Positions 17,240-24,057 of a stretch of DNA of 64,000 bases are shown one piece after another; the first letter of the stretch is position 1, and each line of letters begins with the position of its first letter. Both the position numbers and the translations under genes were made by a program. The stretch lies in contig NZ_JAKRRY010000025.1 of NCBI RefSeq assembly GCF_026191675.1, forward strand, positions 18,272-82,271. Direction: 5' to 3'. Below the pieces are notes generated by a model. That model did not search any database and had not been told where the DNA came from. It saw only the letters and a list, made by a program, of their open reading frames with translations. The stretch comes from Vibrio qingdaonensis. Lineage in GTDB: Bacteria; Pseudomonadota; Gammaproteobacteria; Enterobacterales; Vibrionaceae.

Positions 17240-17572
17240 TTTCAAACAGTAACATTCAGAATAATGTGTCACGGAACACTGGGTTTCGTGATACACATCA
17301 CATCTTAAATAATCCAACATCGCTCCCAAAAATACACTTAACTTATTGTTTTAAATAATCTATACCACTCCAACCCAACTCCCCTACAACCTTCTGGCAC
17401 AGATAAATCACCTATTTTTATTAACAATATGATAATTTTCTTCCAAATTATTTGGTATGATTGCGCTACTTTTTCAACAAACGGATTGAAAAAGATGCCG
17501 TTTCCGCATAGGAAACCTCTGAAGACGACTATAGTTATTCAGGGTTAGTAATGAATAAAGGAAGGGAAATTC
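17240..17572 (+). promoter_or_regulatory. argR - TRAP intergenic region
   Basis: A 333-base gap. It holds a weak stem (CACGGAAC / GTTTCGTG, ~17270-17290) after argR that overlaps a CRP-like palindrome, then AT-rich DNA with a TATGAT hexamer at 17456-17461 that is a plausible -10 for the TAXI gene. No good -35 hexamer is placed 17 bases before it. No ORF is credible. Confidence 0.45.
17287..17302. promoter_or_regulatory. CRP-like palindrome upstream of the TAXI-TRAP genes
   Basis: CGTGA-TACACA-TCACA matches the CRP consensus TGTGA-N6-TCACA at nine of ten conserved bases. CRP control would fit a carbon-substrate transporter. The distance to the likely -10 at 17456 (~155 bases) is larger than for classic activation sites. 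Confidence 0.45.
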
Positions 17573-18541
17573 ATGGCATTGAAGAAACTTATCAAAATCG
17601 GCGTTATTGCAGCGGCCGTTATGGGCGCGGGCGCAGCTAATGCTCAAGAGTTCATCACTATTGGTACTGGTTCAGTAACGGGGGTTTACTACCCTACTGG
17701 CGGTGCAATTTGTAAGCTGGTCAATAAAGGTCGTAAAGATCACAACATTCGTTGTTCTGTTGAGTCAACGGGCGGTTCAATTTACAACGTGAACACGATG
17801 CGTGCTGGTGAGCTAGACTTTGGTGTTGTTCAATCAGATTGGCAATATCATGGCTATAATGGTACGAGCAAATTTGAAGACCAAGGTCCTTACAAAAAAC
17901 TTCGTGCTATGTTCTCTCTACACACAGAACCTTTCAATATCATTGCTCGCGCCGACTCTGGCATTGAAAATGTTAGCGATCTAAAAGGCAAGCGAGTCAA
18001 CATTGGTAACCCGGGTTCTGGTGACCGTGCAACAATGGGCGTGGTCATGGATGCCATGGGTTGGACAAACAGTGACTTTAAACTGGCTTCAGAGCTAAAA
18101 GGCTCTGAGCGTTCACAAGCTCTGTGTGACAACAAAATTGACGCATTTGTTTATGTCGTCGGTCATCCAAACGGATCAATCAAAGAAGCCACCACATCTT
18201 GTGATGCTCGTTTGATCCCAGCAACAGGTGTTGAAGTCGACGAAATCGTTTCTGCCAACCCATACTACGCATACAGCTCGGTTCCAGCAGGTATGTATCG
18301 CGGTTCTGATCAAGATGTGAAGAGCTTCGGTGTAGCCGCAACTATGGTGACAACATCAGACGTGTCTGACGAAGTGGCTTACAATGTTGCAAAAGCTGTC
18401 TTTGAAAACTTTGACACCTTCAAGCGCTTGCACCCAGCCTTTGCAAACTTGAAAAAAGAAGACATGGTTAAAGCAGGGCTTTCAATCCCTCTTCACCCAG
18501 GTGCTGAAAAATACTACAAAGAAGTCGGTCTTCTTAAGTAA
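17573..18541 (+). CDS. TAXI family TRAP transporter solute-binding protein
   Basis: A periplasmic substrate-binding protein of 322 residues. Signal peptide residues 1-24 (AAAVMGAGAANA, cleavage before QEF). The mature N-terminus ITIGTGSVTGVYYPTGGAICKLVN is the TAXI signature; RCSVESTGGSIYNVNTMRAGELDFGVVQSDW and VNIGNPGSGDRATMGVVMDAMGW follow, as in the family. Two cysteines (59 and 46 region; 184 and 201 region) may pair. A strong hairpin immediately after the stop likely keeps this protein in excess over the permease, the usual stoichiometry for binding proteins. The substrate is unknown; characterised TAXI systems take up glutamate or other carboxylates. Confidence 0.93.
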   Translation: MALKKLIKIGVIAAAVMGAGAANAQEFITIGTGSVTGVYYPTGGAICKLVNKGRKDHNIRCSVESTGGSIYNVNTMRAGELDFGVVQSDWQYHGYNGTSKFEDQGPYKKLRAMFSLHTEPFNIIARADSGIENVSDLKGKRVNIGNPGSGDRATMGVVMDAMGWTNSDFKLASELKGSERSQALCDNKIDAFVYVVGHPNGSIKEATTSCDARLIPATGVEVDEIVSANPYYAYSSVPAGMYRGSDQDVKSFGVAATMVTTSDVSDEVAYNVAKAVFENFDTFKRLHPAFANLKKEDMVKAGLSIPLHPGAEKYYKEVGLLK

Positions 18542-18905
18542 TACGCCAAGTAGGGAAGCATCGCTTCCCTACTGTTTTCTTAAATACCATTACTCAAAAT
18601 AAATGAAACCAGATGTCTTATCTGGTTTGGCTAATTGGGCTCAACGTTCACAGCCCACTACTTTCTAGCCAAATATACACAACAACAGCCACACCTTCGT
18701 ATCCTTTGACTACACTGTTTAGAGGCGAAATAGGGCTCTATACCTAAATGACTTGCAGAGACAAGTTGGTCATGCTCACGAGATCTCAATCGACATAAGA
18801 AACGATGGGATAGTAAAAAGCGCACCGACTCACCACCGCTACAAGTAAAAAGGGATAATCCGTTGTTGGGAAACATTGGACCATGAATAATAAAGGATAA
18901 AGTAC
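18542..18905 (+). other. gap between TAXI and permease genes
   Basis: This 364-base stretch holds the hairpin above, a second stem (AAACCAGAT / ATCTGGTTT, 18606-18628) and otherwise no recognisable gene. A minus-strand frame across it (18658-19062) runs into the permease gene and is cysteine/arginine-rich noise. A separate promoter for the permease may lie here, but I cannot place one. Confidence 0.5.
18549..18578 (+). terminator. attenuator hairpin after the TAXI gene
   Basis: AGTAGGGAAGC / GCTTCCCTACT, an 11-bp stem with an ATC loop, followed by TTTT. The permease gene lies 330 bases on. It is likely a partial terminator and 3' stabiliser of the binding-protein mRNA. Confidence 0.8.
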
Positions 18906-21485
18906 ATGACGCAGACATCACAACCGTCGCAAGATGTGCAAGAAATGGTCGCGCAAGCCGATACTGGAGCACGAAGCCCACAAGGAATACCAGCGAAGAT
19001 CCTCTGGTTTGTACCTTTGTGTTGGTCGCTATTTCAACTTTGGTATGCTTCTCCGCTACCATTTATTTTTAATTTTGCCGTTCTCAATGACACTGAAGCG
19101 CGTTCAATCCATTTAACGTTCGCTATTTTCTTAGCTTTCACCGCTTATCCAGCGATGAAATCCTCCCCAAGAGACCGAATTCCAGCGATAGACTGGGTAT
19201 TAGCATTGTTGGGCAGCTTTTCTGCCGCCTATATCTTTCTCTTTTACACCCAACTCGCCGAACGTTCTGGTGCACCTACGACCATGGATATTGTCGCAGC
19301 TGTCACTGGGATGATCTTACTCCTTGAGGCGACACGACGCGCATTAGGTCCTCCGCTCATGGTTGTTGCGGCAGTCTTTCTGCTGTACACCTTTGGTGGT
19401 CCTTATATGCCTGACGTCATCGCACATAAAGGGGCAAGTTTAAACAAAGCCATGTCACACCTTTGGTTGACCACTGAAGGGGTATTCGGTGTCGCTCTAG
19501 GCGTATCCACCTCGTTTGTTTTCTTGTTTGTACTCTTTGGCGCGATGCTAGAACGAGCTGGTGCTGGTGCTTACTTCATTAAAGTTGCATTCTCTTTGCT
19601 TGGGCATATGCGTGGTGGACCAGCAAAAGCGGCGGTTGTCGCTTCTGGTCTATCTGGACTGGTCTCTGGTTCATCCATCGCCAACGTGGTGACCACAGGT
19701 ACGTTTACTATTCCGCTCATGAAACGGGTGGGTTTCCCGGGAACCAAAGCCGGCGCTGTTGAAGTTGCCGCTTCCACCAATGGCCAGCTAACACCACCAA
19801 TTATGGGTGCGGCGGCATTCCTAATGGTCGAATATGTAGGCATCTCCTATGTAGAAGTGATTAAGGCGGCACTACTTCCCGCGCTCATTTCCTACATTGC
19901 CCTAATTTATATCGTACATTTAGAAGCCTGCAAAGCGGGTATGACAGGACTACCTCGCCGCCATAACCCGACGCTGGTTCAAAGCCTATTATCATTTACG
20001 GGCACCATTTTAGGACTTTGCGTCATTAGTGCCGCCGTCTATTATGGGATTGGTTGGACTAAAGGGGTATTTGGTGATGCTGCAACACCGATTGTTGGCG
20101 TAGCCTTGCTTGCTTCTTATATTGGCTTGCTGAGAATTTCTGCCCGTTACGCTAAAGAAGGTGTGATGGAGATTGACGCTGAGTTAACCGAAGTCCCAGA
20201 TCCAGGACCAACCATTAAATCTGGTTTGCACTTTTTGCTGCCAATCGTTGTCCTAGTATGGTGCCTTACTGTTGAACGATTCTCTCCAGGCTTATCCGCG
20301 TTCTGGGCAACAGTGTTCATGATTTTCATCTTGATTACTCAACGTCCGCTGATCGCAATAATGAGCAAATCGGATGATGTTGCACAACAAGCAAAAGCCG
20401 GATTTGTTGACCTTGCAGAAAGCATGGTATCTGGTGCTCGTAACATGATTGGTATCGGTGTCGCGACAGCCGCTGCTGGTATTGTGGTTGGTGTCGTTAC
20501 TCTAACCGGCATTGGCCTTGTCATGACCGACTTCGTTGAGTTTATTTCCGGTGGTAGCATCATATTAATGTTGTTGTTTACCGCGGTAATTAGCTTGATT
20601 CTCGGTATGGGCTTACCGACCACGGCCAACTACATCGTGGTATCAACCCTGATGGCACCGGTGATTGTCACCTTAGGCGCGGCTCATGGTCTAATTATTC
20701 CGCTTATTGCCGTCCATCTCTTTGTGTTCTACTTTGGTATTTTGGCCGATGATACCCCGCCGGTTGGTCTCGCGGCTTTTGCCGCTGCTGCGATCGCTAA
20801 GTCAGACCCAATCCGTACCGGTATACAAGGCTTTACCTACGATATTCGTACCGCTATTTTGCCATTCATGTTCATTTTTAATACTCAGCTTCTGTTGATG
20901 GGTATAGATTCATGGTGGCATCTCGCGCTCACGGTTATTTCATCCATCATCGCGATGCTTATTTTCTCTGCCGCGACTCAAGGATGGTGGTTGACCAAAA
21001 ATAAGTGGTGGGAAACGGTATTACTATTGGTACTCACCTTTACCTTCTTCCGACCTGGTTTTTGGTGGGACATGGTTTACCCAGCAAAAGTTGTTTCACC
21101 CGGGATTGAGATAGCGCAAATCACTAAAGAGCTAAATGTTGGACAATCCATCGAATTACGAGTAGCTGGTGAAACCTTTGATGGCAAAGCCGTAGAAAAA
21201 ACGGTTCGCCTACCATTTGATGACCGCGCTACCACAGCTGAAGATAGAATCGCCTCGATGGGACTCATGCTCACAGAAAATGACGGTAAAATGATTATCG
21301 ACATGGTTGAGTTTGGTAGTCCTGCGGAAGCTTCCGGACTTGATTTTGATTGGGAAATCCAATCCATCATACAAGATGCGGAACGACCAATGAAAGAGTG
21401 GATGTTTGTCCCAGCGCTACTCATACTCTTAGCCATGGCTATGAATCAAAAACGTCGTGCTCGTAGGGAAGCGTTAAGCGCGTAA
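18906..21485 (+). CDS. TRAP transporter fused permease (DctQ-DctM type) with C-terminal PDZ-like domain
   Basis: An inner-membrane permease of 859 residues that works with the TAXI binding protein and a sodium or proton gradient. Order: short cytosolic N-terminus (~1-30), small-subunit-like helices (~35-165, including the LLLEATRRALGPPL turn), then the large DctM part (~170-690) with SGLVSGSSIANVVTTGTFTIPLMKRVGFP, ASTNGQLTPPIMGAAAFLM and GMGLPTTANYIVVSTLMAPV. At ~722-832 there is a non-membrane insert, followed by a last membrane helix (WMFVPALLILLAMAM). Within the insert ~775-825 (SMGLMLTEN ... VEFGSPAEASGLDFDWEIQSI) reads as PDZ-like; Pfam calls this C-terminal region DUF3394. The start has AAAGGATAAAGTAC upstream. 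Confidence 0.93.
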   Translation: MTQTSQPSQDVQEMVAQADTGARSPQGIPAKILWFVPLCWSLFQLWYASPLPFIFNFAVLNDTEARSIHLTFAIFLAFTAYPAMKSSPRDRIPAIDWVLALLGSFSAAYIFLFYTQLAERSGAPTTMDIVAAVTGMILLLEATRRALGPPLMVVAAVFLLYTFGGPYMPDVIAHKGASLNKAMSHLWLTTEGVFGVALGVSTSFVFLFVLFGAMLERAGAGAYFIKVAFSLLGHMRGGPAKAAVVASGLSGLVSGSSIANVVTTGTFTIPLMKRVGFPGTKAGAVEVAASTNGQLTPPIMGAAAFLMVEYVGISYVEVIKAALLPALISYIALIYIVHLEACKAGMTGLPRRHNPTLVQSLLSFTGTILGLCVISAAVYYGIGWTKGVFGDAATPIVGVALLASYIGLLRISARYAKEGVMEIDAELTEVPDPGPTIKSGLHFLLPIVVLVWCLTVERFSPGLSAFWATVFMIFILITQRPLIAIMSKSDDVAQQAKAGFVDLAESMVSGARNMIGIGVATAAAGIVVGVVTLTGIGLVMTDFVEFISGGSIILMLLFTAVISLILGMGLPTTANYIVVSTLMAPVIVTLGAAHGLIIPLIAVHLFVFYFGILADDTPPVGLAAFAAAAIAKSDPIRTGIQGFTYDIRTAILPFMFIFNTQLLLMGIDSWWHLALTVISSIIAMLIFSAATQGWWLTKNKWWETVLLLVLTFTFFRPGFWWDMVYPAKVVSPGIEIAQITKELNVGQSIELRVAGETFDGKAVEKTVRLPFDDRATTAEDRIASMGLMLTENDGKMIIDMVEFGSPAEASGLDFDWEIQSIIQDAERPMKEWMFVPALLILLAMAMNQKRRARREALSA

Positions 21486-21492
21486 GACAGAT

Positions 21493-21516
21493 AAGGCTCC
21501 CAATGTAGGGAGCCTT
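21493..21516 (+). terminator. hairpin between permease and UspA genes
   Basis: AAGGCTCCC / GGGAGCCTT, a 9-bp stem with a 6-base loop, followed by an A/T stretch without a clean T run. It is likely an attenuator; uspA starts 50 bases later. Confidence 0.65.
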
Positions 21517-21566
21517 AAATAAGGACAAAGCGACCTCACCTAGCGTGAATTAAGAAGAGAAATCAC

Positions 21567-22007
21567 ATGTATAAACAGATCCTTGTTCCTGTCGATCTAA
21601 ATGATAAAGGCTTTTCCGATAAAGCTGTAGAGATCGCGGTTTGGCACGCCAAACATTCCAATGCGGAAATCCACCTTCTGAATGTACTACCAGGCATTCA
21701 CATGTCGATGGTCGCCACATACTTTCCTAAAGATGCCGCAGCTAAAATGAAAAGCGATGTAAAAGCACAACTTAAAGCATTCGCTGATCAACATATTGAT
21801 GACGAAGTGATCTTTAAAGTTCATGTCGCCGAAGGTAAACCCTACGCGACTATCTTAGACTTTGCCGAACGCCTTGGCGCTGACTTGATTGTTATGCCAA
21901 GCCATAAACGCTCAAAAATTGATAAAGTGGTGCTTGGCTCTGTGGCGAGTAAGGTCGTACAAAACTCCCCAATTAACGTATTGGTCGTCAAACCACAAAC
22001 AGACTAA
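21567..22007 (+). CDS. universal stress protein family, TRAP-linked
   Basis: A 146-residue UspA-fold protein: MYKQILVPVDLNDKG at the N-terminus, LLNVLPGIHMSMVATYFP, then the nucleotide-binding region LIVMPSHKRSKIDKVVLGSVASKVVQNSPINVLVVKP. The G-2X-G-9X-G(S/T) ATP motif is incomplete: HKRSKIDKVVLGSVAS has only the last glycine. UspA proteins encoded with TRAP permeases (TeaD in Halomonas is the known example) modulate transport activity, so this one probably regulates the adjacent transporter. An RNA-level link is likely despite the hairpin, and a strong terminator follows. Confidence 0.9.
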   Translation: MYKQILVPVDLNDKGFSDKAVEIAVWHAKHSNAEIHLLNVLPGIHMSMVATYFPKDAAAKMKSDVKAQLKAFADQHIDDEVIFKVHVAEGKPYATILDFAERLGADLIVMPSHKRSKIDKVVLGSVASKVVQNSPINVLVVKPQTD

Positions 22008-22020
22008 CCCTAAGATCAGT

Positions 22021-22060
22021 AGCAATAAAAAAGGTAGCATATGCTACCTTTTTTATTGCT
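22021..22060. terminator. 40-bp perfect palindrome, bidirectional terminator
   Basis: Two 20-base arms are exact reverse complements with no spacer. The core is AAAAAAGGTAGCAT / ATGCTACCTTTTTT, giving T runs on both strands. It separates convergent uspA and the dehydrogenase gene. Confidence 0.93.
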
Positions 22061-22117
22061 AAAGCATCGCAGCGTTATACTAAGCCTTACTCGTCACCAT
22101 CCCATAAACGATATAAA

Positions 22118-23146
22118 TCACACCACTCGGTTTAATTCTGAGCCCTGCTGAAAAGCCTCTAAGTTATCAACCAATATATTACAGAGCTTTTGTATCGAAG
22201 AGTCGCTGCCCCATGCCACATGAGGCGTTAGTAACAATGTCGGCAAGTCTTGATTCATAATCAAAGGGTTATCTTTTGGAGCTGGCTCTTGAATAAAAAC
22301 ATCAACGCCTGCCCCAGCAATCACACCTTGCCGTAACGCATCCACTAACGCGTGTTCATTGACTAAACCACCCCGTCCGGTATTAATTAGCACCGCCGTT
22401 GGCTTCATTAACTCGAGTTCGTGCTTATCAATCAGATTTACAGTGGACTCTGTCAAAGGACACAACAAACACACTGCATCAGACTGTTTAAGGACGCTAT
22501 CAAACGTCTGATAGCCCGCTCGAACCTCCGATGCGCCTTTTCGCTCAGCAAACACCACCTTCATCCCTACCGCGGATGCCAGCTTGGCCGTTGCTTGTCC
22601 CAGTGTACCTGAGCCGATAATACCCAAGGTTGACCCAGCCACGTCTCGAATCGGGTGCGTAAAGAAACAAAACTTACCCTGTTTCTGCCACTCACCTTGA
22701 GCAATATCATTATGATAAGCGCTAATGTTTCGAAACAAAGCAAACAATAGCCCTATCACGTGTTCGGGAACCGATTGAGTCGCATAACCTTGAATATTAG
22801 AAACGGCGATACTCCGAGACTGGCAGTAAGAAAGATCAACATTATTAACGCCCGTTGCCGTCACTGCAATGTGCCGTAACTTGCTTGCCTGCGCTAACAC
22901 CTCTTCACTTAGTACCACTTTATTCGTCACGATAATATCTGCATCCACGATCCGCTCTGCAATCTGCGACGGCGTGGTGTCGGGATAATTCAACCACTGA
23001 TGTTCAAATGATAACGGCGCTATTTTAATATGAGACGGGATAGTATCTCGATCCAAAAACACGACAGTTGGTGCACTAGGTTCGTGCGAGTTCAAACACT
23101 TTTCATAGGACGGTGGTTTAGATAAATCGTGATGTGTATCGGTCAT
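22118..23146 (-). CDS. D-2-hydroxyacid dehydrogenase, NAD(P)-dependent
   Basis: A 342-residue enzyme of the D-isomer-specific 2-hydroxyacid dehydrogenase family (glycerate/hydroxypyruvate reductase-like). The Rossmann motif GSGTLG is at 178-183. The catalytic arginine R258 (NTGRGG), glutamate E287 and histidine H309 (TPHVAWGS) are all present, so it should be active. VTATGVNNVD (96-104) is the substrate-loop region. The N-terminus is ~25 residues longer than most relatives (charged MTDTHHDLSKPPSYEK), yet the start at 23146 has AAGGA at the right distance. The exact substrate cannot be told from sequence. It follows rluA on the same strand with a 46-base gap. Confidence 0.88.
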   Translation of the reverse strand: MTDTHHDLSKPPSYEKCLNSHEPSAPTVVFLDRDTIPSHIKIAPLSFEHQWLNYPDTTPSQIAERIVDADIIVTNKVVLSEEVLAQASKLRHIAVTATGVNNVDLSYCQSRSIAVSNIQGYATQSVPEHVIGLLFALFRNISAYHNDIAQGEWQKQGKFCFFTHPIRDVAGSTLGIIGSGTLGQATAKLASAVGMKVVFAERKGASEVRAGYQTFDSVLKQSDAVCLLCPLTESTVNLIDKHELELMKPTAVLINTGRGGLVNEHALVDALRQGVIAGAGVDVFIQEPAPKDNPLIMNQDLPTLLLTPHVAWGSDSSIQKLCNILVDNLEAFQQGSELNRVV

Positions 23147-23192
23147 AGAGCATCCTTAACTGGCACTGACCGATAGTCTCAATCCGGTCAAA

Positions 23193-23930
23193 TCAACATT
23201 TGGGTAGAGTTCTATAATCCGGTAAAACTGGCGCAGGGTCAAAATGTTCAATCACCATTTGCTCCGCTTGCGGATAAAACTCACACGGGACAAAAATAGC
23301 ACTCAGCGCCAACGTTTCTGGATGATAAAAAGAAAGCTCCGTAGCATGAAGTGCCAACGTGTCTGAATACTGCTTTGCTTCATCATGCGCATAAAACTCA
23401 TCCCCCACAATCGGATGCCCGATTGCCAACAAATGTACACGTAACTGATGAGAGCGACCAGTAATCGGAAACAAGCGCACAATGCTGGTTTTCCCTTCTT
23501 CTGCCACCACCTGATAGTAGGTCTGTGATGGCTTACCGTCTTGATAACATACTTTTTGCCTTGGTCTATTCGGCCAATCGCAAATCAGAGGTTCATCAAT
23601 CAACCCCTCTTTGGTTTCAGGCGTGCCCCATACTCGCGCATAGTAAATTTTATGGGTCAGTCGATACTGAAATTGCTTCTTGATCGCACACTCTGCTGGC
23701 TTATTTTTTGCCAGTAGCATCAACCCCGATGTGGACATGTCTAGCCGATGTACAACTTGGATTTCCGGATACTCAGCACGCAGCCGGCTCCACATACTAT
23801 CGTAGTGCTCTGCGGCTCTCCCTGGCACTGACAACAATCCAGAGGGCTTATTTACCGCCAGGATGTCCTCGTCTTCATAGACGATATCAATCCAAGGGTC
23901 AGTGGGTGGGGTATAGCTTAACATCGCCAT
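23193..23930 (-). CDS. rluA: 23S rRNA / tRNA pseudouridine synthase RluA
   Basis: Makes pseudouridine at 23S rRNA position 746 and tRNA position 32 in E. coli. 245 residues, colinear with E. coli RluA: PWIDIVYEDEDILAVNKPSGLLSVPGR, then HRLDMSTSGL with catalytic D64 at the same number as in E. coli, ICDWPNRPRQKVC, and PITGRSHQLRVHLLAIGHPIVGD. No N-terminal S4 domain, as expected for RluA. The gene follows rapA on the same strand, the E. coli order too, but a hairpin with T runs separates them. Confidence 0.95.
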   Translation of the reverse strand: MAMLSYTPPTDPWIDIVYEDEDILAVNKPSGLLSVPGRAAEHYDSMWSRLRAEYPEIQVVHRLDMSTSGLMLLAKNKPAECAIKKQFQYRLTHKIYYARVWGTPETKEGLIDEPLICDWPNRPRQKVCYQDGKPSQTYYQVVAEEGKTSIVRLFPITGRSHQLRVHLLAIGHPIVGDEFYAHDEAKQYSDTLALHATELSFYHPETLALSAIFVPCEFYPQAEQMVIEHFDPAPVLPDYRTLPKC

Positions 23931-24014
23931 AGTGCTTACCGATATAAAGGAGGTTAAATACAGATAAAGGTAACCCTTTGTGGTGTGTCTTTATCTTATG
24001 CAAAGCGCAGAAAC

Positions 24015-24042
24015 AAAAAATGCAGCCTACGCTGCATTTTTT
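24015..24042. terminator. bidirectional terminator after rapA
   Basis: AAAAAATGCAGC / GCTGCATTTTTT, a 12-bp perfect stem with a CTAC loop. It ends rapA on the minus strand. Confidence 0.9.
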
Positions 24043-24057
24043 ATTATCATGCCAAGC

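Noticed and set aside
17399..17417. Sigma-54-like TGGCAC before the TAXI gene
   Set aside because: No GC doublet at the required distance for the -12 element.
18658..19062. 134-residue minus-strand frame across the TAXI-permease gap
   Set aside because: It overlaps the permease start antisense, is rich in Cys/Arg/Ser like an opposite-strand shadow, and has no ribosome-binding site or family match.
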